From Bacteroidota bacterium (GTDB taxonomy: Bacteria; Bacteroidota; Ignavibacteria; Ignavibacteriales; Melioribacteraceae): a stretch of DNA of 50,016 nucleotides. A program made the position numbers and the translations under genes. Location: contig JAEXOD010000008.1 in NCBI GenBank assembly GCA_023447335.1, positions 1 to 50,016 of the forward strand, in the 5' to 3' direction. The stretch's first letter is position 1. Every line of letters starts with the position of its first letter. The notes under the pieces were generated by a model. That model was not told the DNA's origin. It saw only the letters and a program-made list of their open reading frames with translations, and did not search any database. Below, one piece after another: positions 1 to 9,314 of this stretch.

Positions 1-2941
1 CTATATCACTACTTGCAGAAGCTGTTGCATTTTTTGTGCTACCTAAAATATAAAATCCTTTTATTCCAAATCGTTTTACATCAATACTACCTGCAATTTT
101 TTCTGCCATTTTGTAACGCCACTTCCAATGATCTGCCTGATGTTTTTGAATTACTTCGGTAAACTGTTCTGTGGGAACATACTCGTGTGATGGATTTGTT
201 AAAAAACCGACTGCTTGATCTACCTCGGCATTCATCAATATTTTTAAAATTAAACCGTTAGTTTGCTTAGGTACGTCAATTATTTTTATAACATGCCCTA
301 AATACTCAAATTCCGGTAAAATATCTGCAATGTGATTATCAGATTCAGTAAAGAACATCTCGTTAAATACAATTCCCGGATCATCAGGATATAAAGGTAA
401 ATATCTTATTGAAGCTTCTACTAAATCTTGGAAGAAATGAGTGCCAAAAGATAAATCCGGGACATAATTCCCTTTTTTACGTGCAATCTCTATCAGCACG
501 GCAGTGTTATTTATATCAGAATATGTTACATTAACCCCGAGCTTAATATCACCTCTGCTCCCCCATCTACCCGGTCCCATTAATATAAATTGTCTTTTGG
601 GTAAAAGCTTGTTTAATTTTCCGACTGCTCTTCCCACAGCTAAATAATCTTCTTTTGTTGGTAATTCCCCGTATTTTATCGGATCTACATACACAATATG
701 CGTAATATCCTGAACTCTTCCGTTTGAAACATACCTATCAGCAGAAAAGATGAATTGAGGTGAAGGAATTTCTTTTGGTATCGGACTTGGAGCAATATCT
801 TTAGAATAACTTTGAGGACGGCATTGTAATAAGTAAAAATCAGTACCGTCACTTGCAAATTCAATATCAACCGGTGATTGGATTTTATTTTCTAGAAGCC
901 TTAATAACTCTTGAATTTTTTTGATAAATCTGGTATTGTGTATTAAATTATCGAAAGTAACAACTAAATCATCCGTTTCAAAATCAAGTTCAAAACCAAT
1001 AGGATTACGTATATGATTTCCTTCTACAACCGATACTATTTTATGTGCGGAAGGTATTTTTTCTCCAACTTCTTTCAATACTTCAAAAACATTCTTAGTC
1101 TCAAATTCGTTAGTTTCTAAATTTATTACATCTATTTTTGAGGGACTATATTTTACTTTTTCTTCAACAGTCACATTCACAACTAAATTTGGCTGCCCTG
1201 GAGCCAATAAGATTGGGAAATCATCTCCGACTCTATCAACTGCTCTAGTTCCCAATCCCGGAACCAACCTTACTAATCCATCTTCTCTTTTTATTCTTGG
1301 TGACCACCTAAATTCATTATTACTAAAAGCAACCCCGGCAAAAGAAGGAAAATAATATTTTCCCACTTGTGTACCTACAACTTCTTGTATCATGATCCCC
1401 ATTTCTTCGTCAAAATCAATCAAATTACGTTCAGCCCTATACATTATAGGATCAGGACTAAATACCGATGAGTAAACTTCAGCAATAGCATCCATTAATG
1501 CTATTAATCTTTCTTGCTTTGTTCCGCGATTTGCTAAGAAAAGAGATTTATATTTACCGGAAAATGCTGCACCTATTTGATCTTCCAATAAACTGCTACT
1601 TCTAACAACAATCGGTTTATCACCAAAATCATCTAATGCAATACTTAGCCCCTTTATCACTTCAGGAGGAAATTCGCTATTCTTAAATACTTGCACTATA
1701 TGAGGATATTCAATTCTTACTTCATCAATTTCTTTATACTTTTGTTCAATTACTTCTTCCAAATTATTATATTGAATAAAATAAATCATTGCATCGCTTG
1801 TTATATACCAAGTTTTAGGAGTTTTTATCTCTCCGTAGGTATCAAAATTCATATTATGCTTTTTAATTATTTGGGATGCTAAAAATATTCCCGCACTTTT
1901 TCCACCTAATTTACCATGACTTTGTGGAGGAAATATTATTTTATCAATTAATTCAAAAAAATCAGTTAACGTAACAAACTGTTGAGCAATACTTATAAAA
2001 CCTAACTGTTCAGTAAAAAATCGTCTTAATAACGCTACCCGCAAGCCTTTATCGGCAGAGGGAGAAAGTTCGATTTTTTCGCTTGTTAAATGAAAATATT
2101 TACGTAAAGCATCCCCAATATCTGCTAAAGAAGAATAAAGACTTTCCACGACCTTCATCAAAGAACTTGATTTATCCTCTTGTATCCATTTTTGAATTTT
2201 TGCTAATATTTCATTTTCTTTTAAATATGTATTTGTTAATCTTAATACTGCATCAATGTATTCTTTATTATTAATCGGTGATTTTTTAATCGGTTTGTTT
2301 TCATCTACTAATGATCCGTCTTGTGTTGTACTTTGATTACTGGATGTTTTCATTAATAATTCGGCTTCTTCAATACCGCTCCAGCACATCAAATACAATA
2401 GCTTTCGAATTATACTTTTGAATAATTTCGGATCAGTTTTTTTCAACATATCCAAAATAATAATCCATTCTGCCCTATTTTCACCCTCAGTTCTATTTTT
2501 TACGGAATCTAAATCATGAAAAACTGATTTTAGTTTTCTATGTAAAATAAAAAAACCGATTCTATGCGAAATTGTATTTAGCAACTTTCGTTCAGTTTTA
2601 AAAAAAGGACCTTCATCAGATTGAGGCATTTCTTTCATGTAGTAAACATTTACCGAACCGATTATTTTATCTTGTACAGAAATATCTGTTGATAAACACC
2701 AAGGGGTTTCTTTAAATTTATTACTCATAAATACTCTATCTTCATAAAAGATAAGTATTTCTGTAATAGGAGGATACTGAAAGCCGGTAGGTAGTATTTT
2801 GGCTATTGATTGTAGGGCATCATCTACAAGTATGTCATTACTGCTTAAAATCTCTTCTACATTAAATAAGCAGTTTAATTCTTTTGCCCGCTCCTGTAAA
2901 TCATTTATCAAACCTTCAATATTTGAGTGCAATTCTGTCAT
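1..2941 (-). CDS. PEP/pyruvate-binding dikinase-like protein, C-terminus off the window
   Basis: The frame is open from an ATG at 2941 to the window edge, about 980 codons without a stop, so the gene is partial at its 3' end. The first ~150 residues look like a GAF-type sensory region. A helical linker follows, then an ATP-grasp PEP/pyruvate-binding domain: 'GKLGGKSAGIFLA' near residue 350, 'VVRSSSLLEDQIGAAFSGKYKS' region near 460, 'MIQEVVG', and 'DIEFASDGTDFYLLQCRPQS' near 710, which is the usual end of the PPDK N-terminal domain. After it comes a 'MGPGRWGSRGD' segment and, at the window edge, 'ILGSTKNATASASSDI', which resembles the GS...D signature of nucleotidyltransferases. The family phosphorylates pyruvate or another acceptor through ATP-grasp chemistry; no phosphohistidine domain is visible. 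The substrate is unknown. A GTGGGG ribosome site lies before the start. Confidence 0.75.
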   Translation of the reverse strand, partial: MTELHSNIEGLINDLQERAKELNCLFNVEEILSSNDILVDDALQSIAKILPTGFQYPPITEILIFYEDRVFMSNKFKETPWCLSTDISVQDKIIGSVNVYYMKEMPQSDEGPFFKTERKLLNTISHRIGFFILHRKLKSVFHDLDSVKNRTEGENRAEWIIILDMLKKTDPKLFKSIIRKLLYLMCWSGIEEAELLMKTSSNQSTTQDGSLVDENKPIKKSPINNKEYIDAVLRLTNTYLKENEILAKIQKWIQEDKSSSLMKVVESLYSSLADIGDALRKYFHLTSEKIELSPSADKGLRVALLRRFFTEQLGFISIAQQFVTLTDFFELIDKIIFPPQSHGKLGGKSAGIFLASQIIKKHNMNFDTYGEIKTPKTWYITSDAMIYFIQYNNLEEVIEQKYKEIDEVRIEYPHIVQVFKNSEFPPEVIKGLSIALDDFGDKPIVVRSSSLLEDQIGAAFSGKYKSLFLANRGTKQERLIALMDAIAEVYSSVFSPDPIMYRAERNLIDFDEEMGIMIQEVVGTQVGKYYFPSFAGVAFSNNEFRWSPRIKREDGLVRLVPGLGTRAVDRVGDDFPILLAPGQPNLVVNVTVEEKVKYSPSKIDVINLETNEFETKNVFEVLKEVGEKIPSAHKIVSVVEGNHIRNPIGFELDFETDDLVVTFDNLIHNTRFIKKIQELLRLLENKIQSPVDIEFASDGTDFYLLQCRPQSYSKDIAPSPIPKEIPSPQFIFSADRYVSNGRVQDITHIVYVDPIKYGELPTKEDYLAVGRAVGKLNKLLPKRQFILMGPGRWGSRGDIKLGVNVTYSDINNTAVLIEIARKKGNYVPDLSFGTHFFQDLVEASIRYLPLYPDDPGIVFNEMFFTESDNHIADILPEFEYLGHVIKIIDVPKQTNGLILKILMNAEVDQAVGFLTNPSHEYVPTEQFTEVIQKHQADHWKWRYKMAEKIAGSIDVKRFGIKGFYILGSTKNATASASSDI

Positions 2942-2953
2942 TTTTACCCCACT

Positions 2954-3042
2954 AAAATAAAAAACCGGTTATATTAAATTTTCTTATTTTAGTAATAATA
3001 TCTTAAAAAATATTAAATTAAACAAGAATTTTATATAACCGG
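2954..3042 (-). terminator. Terminator-like long hairpin after glutamate dehydrogenase
   Basis: Arms CCGGTTATAT (2965-2974) and ATATAACCGG (3033-3042) pair perfectly and the pairing continues imperfectly inwards. On the minus strand the hairpin follows the gdhA stop and is followed directly by a T-rich tract (2954-2964). The loop is large (about 35-55 bases), so this is a probable rather than a classic intrinsic terminator. Confidence 0.5.
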
Positions 3043-3085
3043 CTATAAAAAAGCTATAATAAAATTTCTTTACATAGCTAGAATG

Positions 3086-4372
3086 CTATACCCAGCCTCT
3101 CTGTTTGCAAGCTGAAGCAACTCTCTGAATCGATATAACATAAGCTGCATCACGCATATATAAACTACGTTTCCTAGCTAATTCACTAACAGCCAAGTAT
3201 GCGTTTGTCATTTTTTGGTCTAGTTTTGTAAGAACTTCTTCTTTTTCCCAGAAGTAATTCATATTACATTGTACCTGTTCAAAATAGCTGCAAGTTACAC
3301 CACCGGCATTTGCTAAAAAGTCAGGTATAACAAAAATACCTCTTTCAAATAATACTTTATCTGCTTCAGGTCTTGTTGGTCCGTTTGCTCCTTCGGCAAT
3401 AATTTTCACACGTGGTTTTATTTTGCCAACGTTATCTTCGCGAATTTGATTTTCAATAGCAGCAGGAATTAAAACATCAACATCTTGTTCCATCCAAGCT
3501 TCAGCATCTAAAATTTCATAGCCTAATTCTTTTGCTTTTTCTTTATCAATACCGCCAAATTTATCAGTTATAGCCATTAATTCGTCTAAATTAACGCCTT
3601 CTAATTTTCTATAAGTATAAGAAGCTTTATCCTTATGATCCCAGCAAGCAACTGCAACAACTTTTCCGCCTAATTGAGTAAATAATTGAATTGCGTACTG
3701 AGCAACATTTCCAAAACCTTGAACACTTGCTACGGTATCTTTTATATTCATTCCGTGTTCACGGATTGCTTCTCTTAATGTATAAACTACGCCATAACCG
3801 GTTGCTTCCGTTCTTCCTAAAGATCCACCCATTCCAACAGGTTTACCTGTAATTAATCCGGGATATTTTTCTCCTTTAATTGCTTCAAATTCATCAAGCA
3901 TCCATAACATATGTTGACCGTTGGTCATTACATCAGGAGCCGGAACGTCACGTAACGGACCAACATCTTTATGTAATTGACGCATAAAGCCACGACATAT
4001 TTTTTCTTGTTCATATTGACTTAAGTTATGAGGATCACATATTACTCCTCCTTTTCCGCCGCCTAACGGAATGTCAACAACCGCACATTTCCAAGTCATC
4101 CACATTGCCAAAGCTCTAACTGTATCAACTGTTTCTTGAGGATGGAATCTAATACCGCCTTTCGCAGGTCCTCTTGCATCATTATGTTGTATTCTAAAAC
4201 CTTTAAATACTTTTACGTTTCCGTCATCCATGCGTACCGGAATACTAAAATGATACTCTCTTAACGGATCTCTTAACAATTCTCGGGTCCCTTCGTCCAA
4301 CGAGAGTATATCAGCTACCTTATCAAATTGTGCTTGTGCCATTTCGAAGGGGTTAAATTCTTTACTACTCAT
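3086..4372 (-). CDS. gdhA: Glutamate dehydrogenase
   Basis: A 428-residue Glu/Leu/Phe/Val dehydrogenase that reversibly deaminates glutamate to 2-oxoglutarate and ammonia, linking nitrogen assimilation to the TCA cycle. The substrate-binding 'KGGIRFHP' (near residue 71) and catalytic 'PLGGGKGGV' (102-110, lysine about 107) motifs are intact, as are 'PAPDVMT' and 'GGSLGRTEATGYG'. The Rossmann glycine motif 'VQGFGNVAQYA' marks the NAD(P)-binding half. Length and motifs fit the hexameric short-chain class seen in clostridia and many Bacteroidetes; coenzyme preference cannot be read with confidence. The start has a strong GGAG site seven bases upstream. Base composition is less AT-extreme than the contractile cluster further on, as expected for a conserved highly expressed enzyme. 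It stands alone, with a long non-coding gap upstream. Confidence 0.96.
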   Translation of the reverse strand: MSSKEFNPFEMAQAQFDKVADILSLDEGTRELLRDPLREYHFSIPVRMDDGNVKVFKGFRIQHNDARGPAKGGIRFHPQETVDTVRALAMWMTWKCAVVDIPLGGGKGGVICDPHNLSQYEQEKICRGFMRQLHKDVGPLRDVPAPDVMTNGQHMLWMLDEFEAIKGEKYPGLITGKPVGMGGSLGRTEATGYGVVYTLREAIREHGMNIKDTVASVQGFGNVAQYAIQLFTQLGGKVVAVACWDHKDKASYTYRKLEGVNLDELMAITDKFGGIDKEKAKELGYEILDAEAWMEQDVDVLIPAAIENQIREDNVGKIKPRVKIIAEGANGPTRPEADKVLFERGIFVIPDFLANAGGVTCSYFEQVQCNMNYFWEKEEVLTKLDQKMTNAYLAVSELARKRSLYMRDAAYVISIQRVASACKQRGWV

Positions 4373-5330
4373 ATCTTCTCCAAATAGATTTTATTTTTGT
4401 ACTCGGATTTATGCATCTTGACTATATATAATATGCTTTTATCCGTTTTATTAACAAAGAAAAAATATACAAACTTATTGTAATCCGCAAGTACTTTTTT
4501 TGTTTTTCTTAATAATTTTTTTTCTTTATTTTATTGCTTTTAATTGTTAATTGTTTTATCTTTCAAGTTTCCCTGAAATACTGTAATTTATTTATTTGTA
4601 ATAAGTTATAAATTTTAATCTAATAGTTTTTTTTCAATTTTAAATTACTTTTACAGGTTGACATTATTTTATTTATTCCTCACTGAAACTAAATTTATAA
4701 ACCTAATTTTGCATTTTAACTCATAAATTTCCGTTTTTATACATAAACAATAATTTCTTTCTCACTTTAATGAATAATTATAGGTTTAATCTACCAAAAA
4801 TACTTTTATGTTATAATAGGTTCATCAGTTATTAAATAGATGTGAAGCTAAGTTTTCATAATTAGAAAAGATTTTTTATAATAAACCTTCCGGTTGGAGG
4901 AAGCAAACTTTAATATGAGACAGTGAAACTGTGGCAAAGTGAAACAGTGAAAAAGTAGAATGGAGTTCGGAAAATTTAGAAGTAGATTTGTTTGAACGTA
5001 AACCCCATACATTTAACACTTTCTTAAACCGGGATTTTCGGGAAGAAAACAACATTTTCAGGATAAACCAACTATTTAAAGCATTGTTCTATTATCCAAA
5101 ATCTAATGTCTAAAATCTAAATTCACAATTCATTCGGTTCTTGATGAAAGAGATTTTTATAACTTTCACTACCGCAGAAATATCTTATCCTCAAATTAAA
5201 CACTATTAGTCCTGTTATAAAAAGTTAATCTTGCATTATTTGAATTAATTTCTATTTGTAATTTTAACCTAAATTTAAAGTTTTTGCAAATGCCGACTAA
5301 ACAGGTTATAATTTTTAGACCTTTTTATAA
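4373..5330. other. Long AT-rich intergenic region without a recognisable gene
   Basis: About 950 bases lie between glutamate dehydrogenase and the LysE-type exporter, and no open frame here has recognisable protein features. It should contain the gdhA promoter near 4380-4450. Around 4920-4955 there is a short imperfect repetition of GTGAAACAGTG-like words, and around 5095-5125 of AATCTAAA-like words. Such low-complexity repeats are common in intergenic DNA of this group. I see no tRNA, no inverted repeats typical of an insertion sequence, and no clear decayed gene. Confidence 0.5.
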
Positions 5331-5942
5331 TTATAATATGCTTGCCAATGCAGCAATTCCTGATACAACAATAAAAACTCCTGCTAACATATTTACCCAC
5401 CTCAAGCCGTTGAAGTTAAACTTCTTTCTAAATAGAGTAGCTCCTGTATTCAGCACTAAAAACCATAAAAAAGATCCTAAGAAAATTCCGTAAACAAGTA
5501 ATGTTGCAGAGATGATGCTTAAATTACTATCTAACCCTAATTCAGAAAATACGGCTAAGAATACAAAAATTGTAAGTGGATTTGTTAAAGTTAAAAGTAA
5601 GACGTAAAAATATAGACCCAATAAGCTATCGGTTTTAATTTTTATTTTTTGATTTTTCGGTTTTGCCTTAAATGTTTTAATACCAAGCAACAATAAAAGA
5701 ATACCCCCTATTAATCTTATCCAGGTCCTTTGACCGTTAATTGTATTAGCAATAAATGATAATCCGAAAGCCGCAATACAACTATAAAGCAGATCAGCGG
5801 TTGCTGCTCCCAGTCCTATTATTATACCGCGTAAACGTCCTTCATTAAGTGTTTTACTTATGCACATTACTCCCATCGGTCCTATTGGAATAGCCATAAC
5901 AAAACCAATAATAAATCCTTTAAGAGTTAATATAATTTCCAT
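5331..5942 (-). CDS. LysE/RhtB-family amino-acid exporter
   Basis: A 203-residue inner-membrane protein with about six hydrophobic segments, the usual size for LysE/RhtB exporters. The N-terminal 'GFVMAIPIGPMGVMCISKTLNEG' region carries the family's conserved proline-glycine 'PIGPxxxxxxxxxLxxG' signature, and 'GLGAATADLLYS' and 'LTNPLTIFVFLAVFSELG' match the second and fourth conserved blocks. The family exports amino acids or related small molecules by proton exchange; the actual substrate cannot be inferred. It is transcribed alone, separated by about 135 bases from the radical SAM gene upstream. The start is the ATG at 5942, which places the first membrane helix at residues 5-25. Confidence 0.88.
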   Translation of the reverse strand: MEIILTLKGFIIGFVMAIPIGPMGVMCISKTLNEGRLRGIIIGLGAATADLLYSCIAAFGLSFIANTINGQRTWIRLIGGILLLLLGIKTFKAKPKNQKIKIKTDSLLGLYFYVLLLTLTNPLTIFVFLAVFSELGLDSNLSIISATLLVYGIFLGSFLWFLVLNTGATLFRKKFNFNGLRWVNMLAGVFIVVSGIAALASIL

Positions 5943-6077
5943 ATAATTTTAATTTATATTCTCTAAACTATAGCTATTAGAATTTTTACTTTACTTACCA
6001 TATTTCCTGCTTTGAATATTTATTCTTATGAATACCGTTTTAATTTTACGATTAATATTTGAATAATGTTAACTTCT

Positions 6078-7562
6078 TTAATTAATAAAACTATTTGATA
6101 TCTTTTTAAAATGAAATCCGTATATCGTAAACAATATGGCTAAAGAAAATAATTGCGGTTTTCGAAATAATACCCAGATAAATAATTTCCAGTAATATAT
6201 TCGTTCTTCACCAATAATGCCCAATCTAAATATAGACCTAAACAGTGCAAGAATATAATTTGGATTAAAGTGAAATACTTTTTTTGTTTTGGGTTCAAAT
6301 TCTTTGATAAAATTCATTACTCGTTTATAATAATATTTTGGTGAATAGATTGTTTTTACAATGCTTTTATATCCTTCAATTAAAGCGTCAATTTCCATTC
6401 GCGGAACAAAGTTTATTGAAAAATCCGTATTATTACCCGAAAAATCGTGTATCATTCTTCCTTCTTTCGCCATTCTTTTATGCAATTTTGTTCCTTTCGG
6501 TGCATTTAATAAACCAACCATTGCCGTTACTATTCCGCTTTCTTGAATAAACGATATTAGTTTATCGAAAATACTTGTCGGATCGTTATCAAAACCTACA
6601 ATAAACCCTGCTTGTACTTCTAACCCCGTAAGCTGAATTTTTTTTATACTTTCTATCAAATTTCTATTCATATTCTGATGTTTATTACATTCTATAAGAC
6701 TCTCTTCATTCGGTGATTCAATCCCTATAAACAACGAGTCAAATCCTGCCTCTACCATTAATAACATTAAATTTTCATCATCTGCTATATTAATTGAAAC
6801 TTCTGTTGTAAAATAAAACGGATAATTTCTTTTTATATTCCACTCGGCTATTAATGGTAATATTTCTTTTTTCAATTTTACTTTGTTCCCTATAAAATTG
6901 TCATCAACAAAGAATACGGGTCCTCTCCAACCAGAGAAATATAATGCGTCTAATTCTGATATTATCTGCTCTTTATTTTTTGTTCGAGGAATTCTTCCAA
7001 ATAAAACCGTAATGTCGCAAAATTCACAATCGAAAGGACAGCCTCTTGAATATTGTATATTCATTGAAGTATATTTTTTATTAGAAATAAGATCCCATCT
7101 CGGTATAGGGGTTATTGTAACATCTGCCCACTTATCAGACGTATATTTATGTTTGGCAATTCCATTTCTTAAATCATCCAAAAATAAAGGGAGAGTAATT
7201 TCTGCCTCATTCAATATTAAGTGTTCTACGTCATCAAAATATTCGGAACTACTTGTAAATAAGGGTCCTCCTGCTATAATTTTAATTCTTAGTTCTTTAC
7301 ATTTACTAATTACTTTATTAACCGATTCACTTTGAATTGACATCGCACTTATAAATACATAGTCTGCCCAACTAATATCTCCATCTGTAAAAGTATCTGT
7401 ATTCATATCTATCAATTTGATAGTCCACTCTTTCGGTAGCATGGATGCAACAGTTAATAATCCCAACGGAGGGAAGCTTGCTTTTTTGGAAACAAATTTT
7501 AATGCATGTTTAAAACTCCAAAATGTTTCCGGGTACATCGGATTTACCATCAATATATTCAT
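6078..7562 (-). CDS. B12-binding radical SAM protein (DUF4070, HpnP-like)
   Basis: This 494-residue protein has an N-terminal cobalamin-binding-like fold (residues 1-150). It begins with the conserved 'TFWSFKHALKFVSKKASFPPLGLLTVASML' region that is typical of the DUF4070/HpnP group. A radical SAM domain follows with the [4Fe-4S] motif C175-x3-C179-x2-C182 in 'RGCPFDCEFCD'. The C-terminal ~130 residues correspond to DUF4070. Known relatives include the hopanoid C-2 methylase HpnP, and many uncharacterised members are found in bacteria without hopanoids, so methylation or another radical modification of a lipid is possible but unproven. There is no hopanoid gene in the window. A GGAG ribosome site precedes the ATG at 7562. 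It appears monocistronic. Confidence 0.85.
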   Translation of the reverse strand: MNILMVNPMYPETFWSFKHALKFVSKKASFPPLGLLTVASMLPKEWTIKLIDMNTDTFTDGDISWADYVFISAMSIQSESVNKVISKCKELRIKIIAGGPLFTSSSEYFDDVEHLILNEAEITLPLFLDDLRNGIAKHKYTSDKWADVTITPIPRWDLISNKKYTSMNIQYSRGCPFDCEFCDITVLFGRIPRTKNKEQIISELDALYFSGWRGPVFFVDDNFIGNKVKLKKEILPLIAEWNIKRNYPFYFTTEVSINIADDENLMLLMVEAGFDSLFIGIESPNEESLIECNKHQNMNRNLIESIKKIQLTGLEVQAGFIVGFDNDPTSIFDKLISFIQESGIVTAMVGLLNAPKGTKLHKRMAKEGRMIHDFSGNNTDFSINFVPRMEIDALIEGYKSIVKTIYSPKYYYKRVMNFIKEFEPKTKKVFHFNPNYILALFRSIFRLGIIGEERIYYWKLFIWVLFRKPQLFSLAILFTIYGFHFKKISNSFIN

Positions 7563-7943
7563 AATTCTTATCTCCTACATTTGATATTTAACAAGAATAT
7601 ATTTTTATTAAATATTTTTAAAAATTGCATCATTAACAAAAGCATTTTATTGTTTTCTTAATTTCAAATTCATTGTTTTATAACTATGCTTTACTGATAG
7701 TTGAATTAAACAATAACTTCTTTATATTTATTATATCAACTTTATAATATCACCAATTATAGTTTTCCGGTCAATCACCCTTAAGGATGAAAAATGGACT
7801 ACATCCTTTTATTTAGTTTACTTAAAATTTATCTATTGAAAATAAATTAGAACTTTTAAAACGGAATGAGATCCTTTAGTTTTATGGAATAAGCTACTAA
7901 ATACAACAATTGGCAATTAGTGTTTAGAACTTTTTTACTAAAC
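7563..7943. other. Intergenic region with a small inverted repeat
   Basis: This is 380 bases of AT-rich DNA without a convincing gene. It must hold the promoter of the radical SAM gene. An inverted repeat AAGGATG (7783-7789) / CATCCTT (7802-7808) lies in the middle; it lacks a T-tract on the minus strand, so it is not a good terminator for the response regulator upstream. Confidence 0.4.
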
Positions 7944-8639
7944 TCATTCACTTATTAAAGAAGGAGAATCATCCGATTCATTATACAAATTGGTAATATG
8001 TGCGTAATTTGCTATTTGTACTCGAGTTTGAAGGGAAAGCTTTTCGAGTATATTATGGACGTGACTTTTTACGGTATACGGAGATAAATGGATTCTTTGA
8101 GCAATTTCTTTATTTGTGTAGCCTTCAGAAATTAATTTGATTATTTGTTTTTCCCTCTTTGTCATTCTTACAGATTCTATAATAACGGAAGGTTTTATTT
8201 CATACATTGCATGAGCAATTATTTGCGAAAATAATGACGCTGTTAAATTTGGAGGCAAAACTTCTCCCCCATTAGATACGGTTCTAATTGTGGAATAAAA
8301 TTCATCAATATTAGCATCTTTTAATATAAACCCCGATACGCCCGCTTGAACAAATTCCAAAACGTCTTCTTGCAACGGAATAAGATCCATAACTATAATT
8401 CTAGTTTCCGGAAAATTCTTTTTTATTAATTTTACTAGAGCTAAGCTACTTTGACTTCTTAAACCCAAATCAAGTAAAACAATATTAGGTTTATGTTGCT
8501 CCAATAACAGCAAAATATTTTCGCCGTCTCCTACGGTTTCAACAACCCACATATCAGTTTGTTTAACAAGCAATGAACAAATACCCTCACGTAAAAGTCT
8601 ATTATCTTCAATTAATAATATTGATATCTTATTAATCAT
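7944..8639 (-). CDS. NarL/FixJ-type response regulator
   Basis: A 231-residue two-component transcription factor. The receiver domain (1-125) has the acidic pair E11-D12, the phospho-acceptor D57 in 'PNIVLLDLG', and the conserved lysine in 'GVSGFILKD'. The usual Thr/Ser position reads 'VMDL', a variant I recall as common in this subgroup. The C-terminal LuxR-type helix-turn-helix is complete ('MTKREKQIIKLISEGYTNKEIAQRIHLSPYTVKSHV' region, about 158-193). No histidine kinase is in the window. The gene begins 106 bases after the end of the contractile cluster and reads in the same direction, so read-through is possible, but the gap suggests its own promoter. Whether it regulates the cluster is unknown. 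Confidence 0.9.
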   Translation of the reverse strand: MINKISILLIEDNRLLREGICSLLVKQTDMWVVETVGDGENILLLLEQHKPNIVLLDLGLRSQSSLALVKLIKKNFPETRIIVMDLIPLQEDVLEFVQAGVSGFILKDANIDEFYSTIRTVSNGGEVLPPNLTASLFSQIIAHAMYEIKPSVIIESVRMTKREKQIIKLISEGYTNKEIAQRIHLSPYTVKSHVHNILEKLSLQTRVQIANYAHITNLYNESDDSPSLISE

Positions 8640-8660
8640 GCTCTTAAAGTATTATTTATA

Positions 8661-8691
8661 TTAACTAAATTTTAATATAATAATTAGTTAA
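8661..8691. repeat. Inverted repeat upstream of the response regulator
   Basis: TTAACTAA (8661-8668) and TTAGTTAA (8684-8691) form an 8-base inverted repeat 22-52 bases upstream of the response-regulator start. It may be an operator, possibly for autoregulation, or a weak stem at the end of the contractile operon. All bases are A/T-rich, so chance occurrence is quite possible. Confidence 0.3.
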
Positions 8692-8745
8692 TAAATTGGC
8701 AACAATTTTCTAACGCTTAATATTGCCTAAACAAGAGATAAGAAA

Positions 8746-9294
8746 TCATTTAAAACCTAAATTATCTTCCCGCAAATTATTAATAAAATTGTTCCAATTA
8801 AATAAAAATTCACCCAATGAATCCAAGTTTGATTCGGCATCTGCTCTAAAAACCGAATATCTTATTTTATGAAAATAACCATAACTTGAACGCAAATAAA
8901 AGAATGAAATCTCCTCAATGTAATCGCCGCTTTCAAGTTTATTTAAATAAGCTAAAATCATACTTAAAAATTCCGGTTCTGAATCCGCAGAAAAGTTAAA
9001 CGGCTCTTCTAATATTATATTTACATCTTTATAAATTCCCCTTTGCTCCATAATTTTAAACACATTTTTGCAATTAGCATATTCATTTAATAATAAGGGA
9101 TTATCAAGCTCATCGGGTACATAAATACCGGAATTATAAATAGTAATTGTAAAATACCCGTTAACGTTATTTTCGCTTGTATAATAAATTTGCAAAGCAC
9201 CGTCACTAAGGGTATTCGATCCGGCTAAGCTAAATTTGCCGATTACTTTAGGCAGGTTAGTATTTTTCGATAAGTAGTTTTGTAGTGTAGGCAT
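8746..9294 (-). CDS. Uncharacterised last gene of the contractile/ZorAB-like operon
   Basis: I do not recognise this 182-residue protein. It has no signal peptide or membrane segment, so it is probably cytoplasmic. The composition is mixed alpha/beta and acidic, with several aromatic-rich strands ('GYFTITIYNSG', 'ISFFYLRSSYGYFHKIRYSVF'). It starts 20 bases after the MotB/OmpA-like gene in the same direction, without a strong ribosome site, which suggests coupling to it. By position it could be an accessory or immunity-type protein of the same system. No motif supports a specific function. Confidence 0.7.
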   Translation of the reverse strand: MPTLQNYLSKNTNLPKVIGKFSLAGSNTLSDGALQIYYTSENNVNGYFTITIYNSGIYVPDELDNPLLLNEYANCKNVFKIMEQRGIYKDVNIILEEPFNFSADSEPEFLSMILAYLNKLESGDYIEEISFFYLRSSYGYFHKIRYSVFRADAESNLDSLGEFLFNWNNFINNLREDNLGFK

Positions 9295-9314
9295 AAGAGT
9301 AAGTTAGTTATTCG

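Noticed and set aside
4900..5130. Short GTGAAACAGTG-like and AATCTAAA-like repeats between glutamate dehydrogenase and the LysE exporter
   Set aside because: Too few and too irregular for a CRISPR array or a functional repeat family; probably low-complexity intergenic drift.
5284..5493. Plus-strand frame of 69 codons over the end of the LysE exporter
   Set aside because: It lies mainly opposite a well-recognised gene and shows no conserved motif.
7783..7808. Inverted repeat AAGGATG/CATCCTT as terminator of the response regulator
   Set aside because: The required T-run is absent on the minus strand and the loop is 12 bases.
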